Under the pieces are notes generated by a model. The model was not told the origin of the DNA, searched no databases, and saw only the letters and a program-made list of their open reading frames with translations. From Chaetoderma sp. LZ-2023a (Eukaryota > Mollusca > Caudofoveata > Chaetodermatida > Chaetodermatidae), in the NCBI GenBank assembly GCA_034401795.1, contig CM067360.1, positions 49,958,073 through 50,022,072 of the forward strand: DNA of 64,000 bases, written 5' to 3'. Position numbers and translations under genes: made by a program. Positions 10,929-22,102 of this stretch are shown here, one piece after another. How positions within the stretch are numbered: position 1 is the stretch's first letter; the number at the start of each line of letters is the position of its first letter.

Positions 10929-11295
10929 TTAACCCTTTCAATCTTCAATCTTTTAAAGGTAAAAAAAAAATTTCCATATAAATGTAAATATTTTCATATT
11001 GAATTCCCAATTACAGGCCAAGAGAAGACTGGGGTTTTCTTTAATTTACGACTAAAATGACTGGTTTGGTTATTGAGCCAGGCATTCCAGTGATAAATTT
11101 TCAAATAATGTCTTCTCCTGGCCTGCACATTTACATTCATTAACCGTTTAACACTCATATCAGCCAAAAAACGGATTATGAGCCAGTCATTCCAGTCGTA
11201 AATTTTAAAAAATAGTCTTCTCTTCGTCTGCAAATCGATATTTTCTATAAGAAAATCAAAATTTTCTTGAATAAATTTAAGGTTTAAAGGGTTAA
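10929..11295. mobile_element. Two abutting M1 MITE copies
   Basis: The first copy runs 10929-11139, starting TTAACCCTTTCAATCTTCAA, with the core around GGTTATTGAGCCAGGCATT. The second runs 11140-11295, starting TTAACCGTTTAACACTCATA and ending AAGGGTTAA, and has lost most of its left arm. They meet at a shared TTAA. Confidence 0.7.
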
Positions 11296-12205
11296 GATCC
11301 TACGCAGGCTGGTTTGACCATGAAAAGCCCTACATGCACTATATCAATTTCATTAAAGTCATACAGAAACAGGGTTGACTATATTTGATCAGGCAAAATT
11401 ATTTTTCAAATATTTCATAGCGCGTCAATTACTGGTAGCGAAAATTTCACTCTGTATAGTGGTCCTCTTTCTTTCTAAAAATGTCCTACCTTTATCTTTG
11501 GTATGCTCTGAAGCCTGTATATCTGGTATGTAATCTTGTTTTCTTCTCATCTTTGTTCTTCAAAGACAGCCCGCTGTGTCTCAGTGATTTTGGTTACTAT
11601 CAAAACAGTTACCTTGAAATAATAATAATAAATATAGACAGGTGTGTTTGATTTGTCAGCCTTGGGATAACAGCTCATTTGATCCTCTCAGTCTATATAT
11701 CATCATAACATCGCCTCTATCATAATATCAATGCAAGGTATATATCTATTAGGCCAGTTGAATAAACATTGCTCACAGTTCTATGTGGATATACTGAGCA
11801 GTTCTAACCATTTAATCATTAAGATTTGTTAAGAAAATTAAAATCTTGGTGTATTTTGAAAATTTACCATTGGAATGACTGCCTCCAGTTATCCGGCAAC
11901 CTGCAATTGGTAATTTCTCAAGATGCGTACACAATCTGTATTTGGCCAGCATGACCATTACATGGCTAGAGTAGTTCTAGTGGTGTTGAAATCTATTTTG
12001 TTGTAATGTCTTTTTATCACATCTGACAGATAGCGATATAGCCATTGATTGCTAGGTAATTATTTTGTCTGCGATTTGGAGATATTACAAACTGTTTATT
12101 TAAACTTCACACAAAGCCATAGTATCAGCTGATAGTGGTATGTTGATTGAGTTAGGGGAGGAGTAAAAGAAGACTGATTTCTGACAAGGTACATATGACT
12201 TAGTT
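11296..12205. other. No gene recognised
   Basis: A short M1 fragment (TTTGAAAATTTACCATTGGA) lies at about 11855-11885. The rest is A/T-rich sequence without a supported feature. Confidence 0.5.
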
Positions 12206-12277
12206 GTTCATTGACACTCTTCTGTTCACTGACACTCTTCTGTTCATTGACACTCTTCTGTTCACTGACACTCTTCC
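12206..12277. repeat. 18-bp minisatellite, four units
   Basis: GTTCAYTGACACTCTTCT is repeated four times in tandem with only a T/C alternation at one position (T, C, T, C). The two open frames over it (one on each strand) are repeat translations. Confidence 0.9.
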
Positions 12278-12287
12278 TTTTCATCTT

Positions 12288-12758
12288 TTAACCCTTTCAG
12301 TGAGAAGCTGGCCAAAACCGCTGTCTACATTATTCTTACAGAATGCTCATTTGCATGTCAAGATAAGGTCATTTTTTGAAGATTTACTGCTGGAATGACT
12401 GGCTCGATAATTGAGCCAGTCATTCCACGGGTAAATTTTCAAAAATTGTCTTCTTGATCTGCAAATGGACATTTAATATGTAATTTTTTGGTTTTCTTGA
12501 TCAAACTTAGTCATTAAAGGTTTAACCCTTTAACACTTATATCGGCCAAAAATGGCTTCTGCAGTGGTCTTGAGAAATGTCAATTTGCAGAGCAAGAAAA
12601 GACTATTTTTGAAAATGTACCACTGAAATGACTGGCTCGATAACCAAGCCAGTCATTCCGGTGGTAAATTTTCAAAAATAGTGTTCTCTTGGTCTGCAAA
12701 TAGACATTTTCTATGAGAAAATTGAAATTTTCTTGAATAATTCAAGGGTTAAAGGTTT
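12288..12758 (+). mobile_element. Two tandem M1 foldback MITEs sharing a TTAA
   Basis: The first copy is 12288-12525. The second is 12522-12758, beginning TTAACCCTTTAACACTTATA and ending AAGGGTTAAAGG. In good copies the two halves fold into an imperfect hairpin of about 100-bp arms. The loop lies between CTGGCTCGATAA and its complement, and the arms contain TCTGCAAATAGACATTTTC and its partner. The ends read TTAA, CCC and GGG, TTAA. Terminal CCC with a TTAA target is the hallmark of piggyBac elements, so I infer piggyBac-type mobilisation. No transposase of that type is visible in the window. Confidence 0.8.
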
Positions 12759-12870
12759 GATGGCCATGATTGGTCAAGAAAGCTGACATTTTTGCTGAAT
12801 AGGCCAAGAGAAGACTATTTTTAACACAATAACAAAAGCAATCAGAGATTGACAAACCTGATTTCTTCAG

Positions 12871-13160
12871 TTGTTATTACACCACAAAAACATCTTGACC
12901 GTTCAATCACTACTTGCTAAATCAATTATCTGCATTTAGCTACCAGAATAAAAATTTTATGCTCGCTTACATACTCCCTTATGCTTATATCATCACCATG
13001 CATACCCGTAACCAGGCTACTGGTGAGGGAGCCCCCCAGCATAGACTGGCACCAGTCTGTACTTGCTACTTGGTGACGCCTGTCACTAAGCGTGCCTGCG
13101 CATGCGCAATGGACCCCAAATGGGAAACAGATTCACTTTTCAAATATTCTGCAAGCAGAA
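12871..13160 (+). repeat. DIRS-A left inverted terminal repeat
   Basis: It matches the reverse complement of about 27640-27903: TTCAATCACTACTTGCTAAA, CATCACCATGCATACCCGTA and AACCAGGCTACTGGTGAGGG occur in both. The right copy has a 12-bp insertion after CCCAGCATA. The outermost 30 bp are specific to this end. A perfect TGCGCATGCGCA palindrome lies at 13097-13108. Confidence 0.85.
13097..13108. promoter_or_regulatory. TGCGCATGCGCA palindrome in the DIRS-A ITR
   Basis: This 12-bp sequence equals the consensus bound by the animal factor NRF1. It recurs in the right ITR (27681-27692) and, with one change, in the lone ITR (6450-6461). DIRS terminal repeats are expected to carry the promoter. A promoter role here is inferred from its conserved place in all three copies. 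Confidence 0.45.
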
Positions 13161-13605
13161 CAGTTGGCCTGCTATCCAGCTTAAGTTTTTACAGCTTTGC
13201 GCTGAAGATCAGCTACATATTTAAGAGTTTTCTAATTCAGGAATCATGACTATTATAAACTCTAATCTTCCTAATTATGTCTTGTATACTTTGTGGTTTT
13301 TTGGGAGTTTTTATCTCTGGTTTATGAGTTACCAGTTTTCGTATCAAATACTCCCGTTTTTTAGGTATTACAATTCATGCCTATTTAATATCATCAATCA
13401 AAACCGTGCTTTAAAATAAAAAAAACCTTAGTACTCGCTTATTAATATTTAGTGCCTACATAAAAATAATAATCTTACGTATCTTTGTAAATTCTTGGTC
13501 TTTCAGTGAGATTTTCAAATCCGTTTCTCAGCCTCTTGTATAGAGGTTTGGTTTCTTTAGCGGATTTCCATATCTAGAAATCTCTTATTAAGTACGTTTA
13601 TTAAA
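13161..13605. other. DIRS-A interior before the T1 insertion; no gene seen
   Basis: A/T-rich sequence between the left ITR and the T1 transposon. No gag-like frame is recognisable. It should correspond to the 5' untranslated region of DIRS-A. Confidence 0.5.
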
Positions 13606-14661
13606 TACCGTTAAAATTCAACTAAAGGACGCAGTTTTTTTGTCAAAATACATCTACTAGAAACGGGAGTGCGTCCTATAATCAAGAATATTCCTTCCTT
13701 CTTAAAAATTTACAGATTATACCATGGAAATTGAACTAAATGTTACCCTAGCCAATTCGCGCCGCCTGACGACTATGTTTAATGTATACTCCAAAAAACA
13801 CCAAGCGGAAGTGAAATTATTAAATTGGGGCGCCTAAATATTGCTTATTCTTAAATACATATCACTTATTACATCAAAATTAATCCAGAATTTGACATAA
13901 TGTGGCGTCAAGAAAAGATAAGTGTATAAATCACGTGATTCGCATCCAATCGCAAAAGATTTTTGTTCTAATTAGAGCGAGTACTCGGATCTAAATATTC
14001 TGGACTCGGAAATTGCTATATATCATCATTGCGCGATAGGAACTGAATGTTCCCGTACCCGTTTGATAACCAACTCCCGTAAGCGCATAAGATTACACAG
14101 CGCCTCCAATCACAAAAGAGACAGATAACCAACTCCTGTTAGCGCATAAGATCACACAGCGTCTCCAAACGCAAAAGAGTCATTACAACTAGTGACCATC
14201 TGAATATTCCTATACCCGTTTTATAACCAACTCCCGTTAACGCATAAGATTACACAGCGCCTCCAATCACAAAAGAGCCAGATAACCAACTCCTGTTAGA
14301 ACATAGGATCACACAGCGCCTCCAAACTCAAAAGAGCCATTACAATCTGTTTCTATCACACAATTTCTATGTTTTCAAGGAGACATTTTATGCCAAAATT
14401 AGATTGATTTTGATGTAATAAACAATCTTTATTGAAGATACACAATATTTAGGCGGTCCTATTTAATAATTTTTAGTCATGCATTAAACATAGCGCTGAG
14501 TGATGGTTATTTTTTATACCAATTTTCGATTTTTTAAAGGTACATTTTTTCTAAATTTAACAGCGTCTTATACTTGAATACAAGTTTTTTGGGCGGAATT
14601 TGGTCAAATTTGGGACAGCGGCCTATATTCGAGGGCGGCCTTTAGTCGAGAAATTACGGTA
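13606..14661 (+). mobile_element. T1: TIR transposon inserted in DIRS-A
   Basis: The left tip TACCGTTAAAATTCAACTAA is complementary to the right tip TAGTCGAGAAATTACGGTA. Longer subterminal inverted repeats follow: CTATGTTTAATGTATACTCC near 13770 pairs with GCATTAAACATAGCG near 14485, and GCGCCTAAATATTGC pairs with CAATATTTAGGCGGTCC. The centre (about 14050-14340) holds tandem repeats containing CACAGCGCCTCCAATCACAA. There is no transposase frame, so it is non-autonomous. Related copies lie at 2755-3650 and about 40700-41567. I could not see a clear target duplication. Confidence 0.75.
14050..14345 (+). repeat. Tandem repeats inside T1
   Basis: Units of about 50-60 bp containing GATAACCAACTCCYGTTARC, GCATAAGATYACACAGCG and CTCCAAWCRCAAAAGAG occur about five times. 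They are organised as a higher-order pair of about 160 bp, separated by CATTACAACTAGTGACCATC. Confidence 0.75.
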
Positions 14662-14879
14662 AGCATCATATGAACGGATTTCTCTATTTCGTGATTCTAT
14701 AAAGAATTAGTCTGATTAAGATGATAGTCGTAATTCTTGCGGCCGTTTTCGCTAATGGGGAAATCCCATGTCTTTCACGACCAGGCATGAATTACGTCTT
14801 TTGTTGACTAAGGCTTTGGTGTCTCTTAAAGCCTGTTATAGACTTCTGGTAAGTCTCAGTCTAAAGACCATGTAAGTCT

Positions 14880-16276
14880 TGAGGGGGTGCAATACTCTCA
14901 TGCAGTGGCATCGGTGACGGAAGTTATCGATTATTCGTCCCATGCAGGTATAGCCAGTATGTTTAAAGATCTTCGATCTCTATGTCCGCTCCCGTTATTG
15001 CTCCTGGCTTGTCCGGGCAAGCGGGTTATAAATCCGGTATTGCTGCTGTTTTTTCCCGGGCGTCCGGATATGAGGTCTGTGATTGTTTTGGCTTGGCTGG
15101 GCATTCAGAGTCTCATCTCTTTTTCATCTGGCTTTTTTCATTTTATTTCTCCACTTATTTTTACATCCGTTTCCGGTAGTAACTTCCGGTATGAGAGGTG
15201 CTTTTCCGGGTCTGTTAGATCCGACCTCGCATCAGTTATCTATTTCCGGTTCCGGTTTTTCGGTAGTAGTGTATCTGCTTCTGGTAGGAGAAATGAAATA
15301 ATGTCCGCTCCTGTTATTGCTTCTGGTTTTTCCGGGCAAGCGCATTCTAAATCCGGTATTGCTGCTGGTTTGACCGGGCGTCCGGATATGAGCTCTGTGA
15401 TTGTTTTGGCTTGGCTGGACATTCAGAGTCTCACTCTCTTTTTCATCTGGCTGTTTTCATTTTATTTCTCCACTTATTTTTACATCCGTTTCCGGTAGTA
15501 ACTTCTGGTATGAGAGGTGCTTTTCCGGGTCTGTTAGATCCGACCACGCATCAGTTATCTATTTCCGGTTCCGGTTCTTTTCCACTTCCGTTCCCGGTAG
15601 TAGTGTATCTGCTTCCGGTAGGAGAGATGATTTCAGGGTCTGTTAGATCGTGCTAAGCATCTGTTATCATTTTCTGTTTCCGGTTCTTTTCCACTTCCGT
15701 TCCCGGTAGTAGTGTTTCTGCTTCCGGTAGACGAGATTTTTTTTTTTTCGGATCTGATAGATCTGGCCTAGCATCAGTTATTCATTTCCAGTTACAGTCT
15801 TTCCTCTTTCTTGTCCGGTAGTAGTTGTTCTGCTTCCAGTTGGAGAGTTGATTTTCCAGGTCTGTTAGACCTTGCTTATCATCTGTTTTCAATATCCGGT
15901 TCCGCTTTTCTTCCGGTAGTAGTGTATCTGCTTCCGGTTGGAGAGATGATTTTCCAGGTCTGCTAGATCCTGCTAATCATCTGTTTTCTATATCCGGTTC
16001 CTCTTCACTTCCGGTAGTAGTGGATCTGCTTCCTGTAGGAGTGATGATTTTCCAGGTCTGTTAGATCCTGCTAATCATCTATTATCAATTTCCGGTTACG
16101 CTTCAGCTTCCGTTTCCGGTGGTAGTGTATCTGCTTCCAGTAGGAGACATTATTTTCCGGATCTGTTTGATCTGGCCAAGCTTCTGTTTTCAAATTCCGG
16201 TTCTGGTTCCTCTTCTGTTTCCGGTAGTAGTGTATCTGCTTCCGCTATGAGAGACGATTTTCCGGATCTGTTAGAT
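14880..16276 (+). repeat. TTCCGG-rich tandem array, left part
   Basis: It opens with two copies of a unit of about 325 bp (from ATGTCCGCTCCCGTTATTGC at 14981, repeating at 15301). About eight units of roughly 105 bp follow, each with TCTGTTAGATC, ATTTCCGGTTCCG and CTTCCGGTAGTAGTGTATCT. The CTTCCGG/ACTTCCGG motif matches the core recognised by ETS-family factors. Open frames across it, the longest at 14887-15498, are repeat translations in several frames and are not a recognisable gag. The array belongs to DIRS-A and resumes after DIRS-B at 23338. Confidence 0.8.
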
Positions 16277-16313
16277 TGCAGGAAATTTCAATTTCCCTTT
16301 CTCCGAGATCCAA

Positions 16314-16458
16314 CAATACTCACCATTCTGTTACTTTCTGATACACAGCTGGCCCTGACAGCTGGCTCTAGGACTATAGACTTAGAAAGCTTTACCGACT
16401 CCTTGGAACCGGGTACTCGGCTCCCAACTGCCGAGTACCCGTCTACCATAGAGCTCAT
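16314..16458 (+). repeat. DIRS-B inverted terminal repeat (3' copy)
   Basis: These 145 bp match 23181-23325 in inverted orientation with no difference that I can find. They contain an internal hairpin (GGTACTCGGCTCCC and AACTGCCGAGTACC). Similarity continues weakly to about 16471. Confidence 0.9.
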
Positions 16459-16526
16459 ATTGTTTGCATAGCCACCAAACAAGAGAAATCCATGGCTTGC
16501 CTCCGTGGGGCTGGGAGGCTGGGTCC

Positions 16527-16628
16527 GTAACAGAATGGTGAGTATTGTTAGATCTCGGAGAAAGGGAAATTGAAATTTCCTGCATTCTCCTTCGATCAAT
16601 ACTCACCATTCTGTTACTTTCTGATATA
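16527..16628 (-). repeat. DIRS-B internal complementary region (ICR)
   Basis: Positions 16527-16584 are the reverse complement of the outer end 16277-16334 (one mismatch). Positions 16585-16625 are the reverse complement of the other outer end, 23297-23337. The joint between them is CCTGCA followed by TTCTCC. In DIRS elements the ICR is the template that restores both ends during circle formation. Finding both tips fused here is strong proof of the element's boundaries. Confidence 0.93.
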
Positions 16629-16629
16629 C

Positions 16630-17119
16630 ACCAGATTTGTTCAGTAACCTGGTGGGAAGGGGCAAGCCATAAATGCTACTTTTGCCCCTTGGAGAAAGAT
16701 TTAGACTTAACAACTTGACTAACGGAGACCTAAAAGGACCATCAAGTTATCGGAACCGAATCACATTCGCATCACTGCCCCCCCCTTTTTCTCCTAAGAA
16801 AAGGGAGAGAACTCACGAGCATGTATCTTGCCTGAAACACAAATATGCCAAGAGGGTTAACTGCTCTTTGCATATATTAGCCTGGGAATGAGCATGAATA
16901 TATAAGATGAATGATCATGATATATAGACATAATACAAAACACTCTCAATCGTGAATTACCTCATGATATTTGGAATTCAGACCTGGAGCCTCCAACCAA
17001 TCACTTGTCCGGCCTCAGTGAAACAACTGGTTGATATCCTCTCGCTCGTCCAAGCCTGCTTCTAAATTCTCTCTTACAAATGCCAAAAAAGGAAGAACAG
17101 CAGTGCGGTCATATAGCTA
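16630..17119 (-). other. DIRS-B 3' untranslated region
   Basis: Between the recombinase end and the ICR. It contains a C/T-rich run (CCCCCCCCTTTTTCTCC) near 16780. No coding region is seen. Confidence 0.5.
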
Positions 17120-18010
17120 TCATCTCAAAACAGCGAAAGCGAGTGGAATGGAGAAGTCTGACACATCCCTCATATAGTAATCCGTGAAAGAGGACTCACA
17201 GTGCCCTTGTGCGACAGCCCTGATGTCCGTAAACAGAACACCATTGTCAAGGGCGGAAGAGGCGGCTATTCCTCTAACAACGTGCCCTTGCGCCTTGCAC
17301 TTGGTGCCCAGTCGTAATCTCACGGGTAATCTGAATGCATTCGAATACCCAATGAGAGATAGAATCCATGGATGCGGCGCCATATGGCTCCATATGGCAG
17401 ATCCACAGATGTCTACCATTTGACCGTAACGAGTCTGTCCGTTTTGTACTTAGTCAAAGCACGGACTGGGCACCAGACACTGGCATCACGATCTAACCTA
17501 CTCAGTTTCGGTATAACGATCGGTTTGCCGGGATATCTCAAAGACCGAGATCTTTGACATAAACTCTGCTCTTGGCAGTAGACGCAGACCCTCTCTGGAG
17601 ACAATAATCGGTCCCTCTCTGCTGAAAGTGCATGGATCACACTGCGCCTTCTAGCTGAGGAAGCTGCCAATAGAAAGACGGCCTTTAGAGTCAAATGCTT
17701 TAGACTAGCCGAACGCAACGGTTCGAAAGGTTGCTTGGCCAGTACATTAAGCACTAAAGATAGACTCCAGGCTGGAATGACTACCGGTTGTCTCAGTCGG
17801 AGATTGCTCATTCCCTTCACCATCACACTCAACTGGGCCACCTCTGGACTATCCCTGTTGGCTAGACAAGGGATAAATGATGCCAAAGCTGACTTGTATC
17901 CAGCAATTGTGATAGGAGCTGGTCCTGAAAAGAACAGCTCACAGAGAAAGTCTGCTATTTTCTGAATAGTGGAATGAAAGGTACAATCCCGTTTCCTCAC
18001 ACCAGTCTGC
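17120..18010 (-). pseudogene. DIRS-B tyrosine recombinase (frameshifted)
   Basis: The integrase-like recombinase that joins the circular DNA copy to the genome. The N-terminal part (about 17413-18010, minus frame ending at 17413) has AGYKSALASF and KAVFLLAASSARRRSVIHAL, the latter carrying the first catalytic arginine. The frame then changes near 17413, and the C-terminal part (17120-17410) carries HVVRGIAASSA (the H-x-x-R box) and ESSFTDYYMRDVS (the candidate tyrosine). All catalytic boxes can be recognised, but in two frames. The conserved tryptophan region before the tyrosine reads AQGHCESS, so it may also be altered. The family assignment is firm; function is lost as read. Confidence 0.85.
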
Positions 18011-18940
18011 AAGTCCGTTAACCTTGTCGTTATATGACTTGAAGGTTGGTCTCCTTCTCGCAGCCGCGATGAAATCAGCAGCCTGTCGAGAAAAGCCTCC
18101 CGATGTGGAACGTTGTTTGACAACAACCACACAGTCAATAACATTTCGGGACGCTCGTGTAGGAAGCGTCCCTTGGCCTGGGAGATTATGTTCGGAATCT
18201 CGGGCAACTGCACTGGATTTACCACCAGCAGATCTAGCAGATCCGTGAACCACACCCTGCTTGGCCAATACGGCGCTATTAGCAGGACCAGACACAGTTC
18301 CTCCCTGATCTTCACCAATACCTTCGGCAGAAGGATGGTGGGTGGGTACGCGTAAGCGTGCATCCCTCTCCAGCTTATCGCCAGAGCGTCTGTATCGACG
18401 GCATTTGGATCTAGAATCGGCGAGACATAAGTCATGACTTGAGCATTTCCCCTTGTGGCGAACAAGTCCACGTTGGGTTTGCCCCAATGCTCGAAGATCC
18501 TTCGTAGAACTGGAGGGTTGAGGGACCATTTTGTTGCCAGAATTCTCTGTCTGCGAGACAAAGCATCCGCCAGAATGTTCGATCGGCCAGGAATGTGAGC
18601 TGCTTTCAAAACAACCGAGTAATTCCTGCACCATTGAATCAAGTGCGACACTTTGATATACAGTGTGGGTGACCTGGTCCCTCTTGGCGATTTATGTATG
18701 ATGCTACCGTCGAATTGTCCGACCGTATCAATATCACCTTGCCCCTGATCATCGGAAGAAAACTCTTCCAACGCCAGGTCCACTGCCATCATTTCCAACA
18801 GATTGATATGCAGCTGACTGTCCGGGAGAGTCCATGTGCCCGAGACCTGGTGTTCTCCCAGGCAGGCCCCCACCCCTCCAGCTATGCATCCGTGTACACG
18901 GACAGCCGGGGGTGGGGTAGCTGCAGCGAAACCCCTACTA
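17413..18940 (-). pseudogene. DIRS-B RNase H and downstream region
   Basis: RNase H removes the RNA strand during reverse transcription. VYTDA (first acidic residue) is seen near 18890 in one frame. The reading then shifts to the frame that carries LGEHQVSGTW and LHINLLEMMAV. The IRSDNSTVASYINRQ segment (about 18700-18740) is read in yet another frame. Next come HIPGRSNILADALSR and NVDLFATRGNA. The last motif starts the region that in DIRS elements corresponds to a methyltransferase-like domain. The long open frame 17413-19704 includes this segment but contains out-of-frame stretches, so it is not one protein. Confidence 0.8.
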
Positions 18941-20240
18941 GGAGATTCTGACGCTGTTTCCACCCTACAAGATGCGATATTATCGGCTCCAAAACTGGCA
19001 CCAGTTTTGACAGGGGTTCTGTTCTTTGTTTCCACAGAGCCATCAGCTACAACTGGATAGGTCTTCGCATTAGAGCAGTGTACGGGATCACTTGCTCCAT
19101 GGAGACCATCATGCCCAGCATCTGAAGAAACCGCCTCGCCTGAATGTGGTTTCCCACTCAAAAACTCTTGAGGATGGCTAACAGAGACACCACTCTGGGC
19201 TCTGAAGGGTAAACCCTGCCCTCCTCGAGATCCAATCGCATCCCCAAATAAACGAAATGTTGAGTGGGTGTCAACTCGGATTTCTCCTCGTTGACTATCC
19301 AGCCTAGATCTCAAAGTAACTTCAGAGTCAGAGCAGTATCCACGTTCAACCTGGCAGCAGAGTCTGCTTTGAGCAGCCAGTCGTCTATGTAGGTGTGTAG
19401 CGCCACGTTCTCTTCTCTGAGAAACGCTGTCACCGCAAGGACCACTCTTGTGAAAACCCACGGAGCTGTCGACAGGCCAAACGGGAGAACAGTACCCTCC
19501 CATACTAGATTCTGAAACGCAAATCTCAGAAACCTGTGCCAACTCCGGTTCATAGGAATGTGGAAATATGCATCTTTCAGATCGATCGACACACACCACA
19601 TTCCCTTCCTCAATCCTGCCATTACCGACCTCAGTTTTTCCATCTGGAACCGAGGCATATGGATAAACCAATTCAATGGCCTGAGATTGAGTATGGGTCT
19701 CCATCCCCCCGTGCTCTTGGGGACAAGGAACATAATTGAATAGAAGCCCGGAGTGTTCTGGTTCGCTGGGTTTATTGCTCCCTTCAGAAGCAAACCCGAC
19801 ACTTCGTTTTGAACGGCTTCTAACTTGTCTGGGTCCCGTGGTACGGGTGTCCAGACAGATTCTGCTGTGGAAAGTCCCACCACTCCGACATGTACCCCTG
19901 GGATAACCATCCCGGGACCAGACTGTCTGACGTCACACCTCGCCGGGCCTCGACAAAACGCATGAGCCTTCCACCCACCATAGACGCCTCGACGTCTAAC
20001 GGGGTTGTCCGGCTCGCGGTCCGCTCCCCCCCCCTTTCTTAACGAGAGAGAGAGAGAACCATTTCCGTCTTGGCTCGGCAGGTATAACCAGCACCGCTGT
20101 TCCTGTCTCACAGGTGCGGTCCAGGCGGGTACGAAGGGAGCCCTCGTACCCTCAGGTACGATCCGCTCCCTTTCTGCCCGTGGAGGACTTACCCTTACCC
20201 CTCCCCCTGCCCTTCCCGCCTCTAGGGCGATCATGAGCAA
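18900..20240 (-). pseudogene. DIRS-B reverse transcriptase
   Basis: Makes the DNA copy from element RNA. On the minus strand from 20240 the frame shows, in order, MFLVPKSTGGWRPILNLRPL, DLKDAYFHIPM (first catalytic Asp), FGLSTAPWVFTRV and YIDDWLL (catalytic Asp pair). A TGA at 19309-19311 interrupts after ALTLKLL. The same frame continues with WIVNEEKSELTP and VYLGMRLD (the thumb). A second TGA follows LAILKSF and further stops occur before the RNase H motif. The likely start lies upstream of the recognisable RT, and the first 110 codons are arginine- and glycine-rich and overlap the gag 3' end. Stops in the same frame indicate true mutations, not only indel errors. Confidence 0.9.
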
Positions 20241-21150
20241 CAGTGGGGAGGGTAGGGGCCTCCACAGCCTTCCTGGCTTTCTTAGCCGGCAGCGGCTGAG
20301 AAAATCCAGATGAAGCAGAAGTCGCAGTAGGCTTAGCTTTCGCCTTGCCTTTCTGCGTCTTCGAAAGTTGGACAGCTAACGGTTTCCCTACAGCCCCTAG
20401 TGCGTGCGCTTGCCGCACTCGCTCTAGCTGTAGGCCTACCGCCAACCGATTCTGCGCAATGCTGGCAGTGTCCTCTAGGATGGCCCGCCCCTGGCCACCG
20501 AAGATGCTAGGCCCTGTCAGGGGTGTCCCAAGAAGACGCTCCCTGACTCCCGTAGCCGGATGCATATGGTCAAGAACCATTTGCCTCCTGGACTTTGTCA
20601 CACGCACCTGCACCCTTGCCAGTGCGTCCATAGACAGCACCAAGCCGTCATTGACGCACGAAAGCGCCACAGGTGGCACAGGGTGGCCTGCCCCCGCTTC
20701 AGCCCACACCGACTGAAGAAGGCGATATGATTGGTTGACAGCATTCATAGCTGCCCTCACACCCACATCGCATAGGGACAGGACTTCATCCTGGTGTGCC
20801 TGGGACTTGTCCACAAGTGCTGGACCGGGGCCACCCGCTCCAGCACTCTGAACACCCAGTACCCAGCGGTCATTCTCGGTGACCGACGGGACAACACCAT
20901 ACCTGTTGTATTCCCCCCGTGGAATACGACCCCTCGCCCGCACCTCCATGGAGGCCGCAAGAAGCTGGCCCTTGTTCATGCGTTGTTTGCTATACATAGT
21001 ATCAAGCAACACCATAAACCATGGATCCAGTCCAACAGACTGGATCAGGGCTGCGGGCAAGATCCCCGTCCTAATCGATGCACCGATGGACGGGGTACAT
21101 CCTCCTCGGCCGTGGTCGAAACCACAGACGGGTCCACCCTGGCTAGCCAA
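20152..21150 (-). pseudogene. DIRS-B gag-like protein, C-terminal part
   Basis: A 332-codon open frame upstream of the RT and overlapping it by about 90 bp, the usual position of the DIRS gag ORF. It contains GLDPWFMVLLDTM, SRRQMVLDHMHPATG and PLTGPSIFGGQGRAIL. It ends in a basic tail rich in K, R and G (KKARKAVEAP, RGGKGRGRGKGKSS), which suggests nucleic-acid binding. It is assigned by position and basic tail, since gag proteins of this family diverge fast. The upstream part lies in other frames (see 21045-22102), so a frameshift near 21100 is likely. Antisense open frames over this region are shadows. Confidence 0.65.
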
Positions 21151-22102
21151 GCCAGAGCCTCAGACCAATCCGTCTCCGAGGAGGACACTCCCATGAACAC
21201 GTCACCTGTTGACATGTTCACGGCCCTACCAGCAACAGCCTCCCGGCTAGGAGCCATTGCTGATATGCCAGGAACTCCGGTACCGTACGGTTCCGCCGCC
21301 ACCCCATGGAACACACCAGTCCATGGAGTAGGCCTGCACGGAAACCGTGCGGACCCGTAGCGGTTAAGGAACCGTGGCCAAACACGGGCGCCAACGGCAC
21401 CCCATGTCTGACCGCCGGACCAGGCGAGATAGGTGAGTACCATGCCTGGCCGGCCACACCCGTCACCGTGGCGGTTGGCAGCAAACCAACCATCACGGGA
21501 CCGGTGCCCGGTACCGGAGTGGCCTCGACCACGGGCGGAGCCGCTGCCCTGGCTTGCGCCAGGCCAGACAGATGGAGGTTGGGTTCCATCGGGACGGAAT
21601 CGACCTCCATGCTCTCCACCCGCGGCCTCACAGGCTGCAGCACACTCCTCCTCGGCCTCCTCATCTTCAGACCCCTAAGAGTCGTCACTAGACAAGGAAA
21701 ACCGTGGAGCCGTCCTGGCGGACGGCTCCCATGCCTGATGGACCGGCCACCGCTACTGGACCACCCGGAGGTGGCCGCAGAGAGACAGAACCCATCAGGC
21801 TGGAGCCCGACGGGACTGCCAGGGGGGCCGTACGAAACGGCGCCCTCGGTGTCCAGTCCAGAACCCTGTCCATGGACAGGGTCCGAATCAAACATGGTGA
21901 GAGACTGCCCTACAACTTTTGGCAGCAGGGACGACACCAGCGTGGGCAGAACGCTATGCAAGACACCTTGCCTAGCTGGACCAAACCACGCCGGCGGTGC
22001 CATCTCCGCCACCGGTTGCAGACGTGGAACGCCCCCACGGGCCGAAATGGACGCTCCACGATTTACTTTCGGACCGCCTGACCCCGCGTCAGACCCTGCC
22101 AA
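21045..22102 (-). pseudogene. DIRS-B gag-like protein, N-terminal part (frames broken)
   Basis: Two overlapping minus-strand frames (22102-21218, then 21443-21045) cover the start of the presumed gag. The second contains SSSETDWSEALAWLARVDPS and runs toward the start of the frame at 21150. I recognise no domain. The sequence is rich in P, G and R. Either the true start is near 22102 and two frameshifts separate the parts, or only the second segment is genuine. Confidence 0.4.

Noticed and set aside
14887..15498. 203-codon frame as a DIRS-A gag
   Set aside because: It lies in the tandem array and the same peptide pieces appear in all three frames, so openness comes from repeat composition.
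17413..19704. One intact 763-residue protein
   Set aside because: RT thumb, part of RNase H and the DNSTVASYINRQ box are read in other frames, so the long frame joins genuine and out-of-frame segments.
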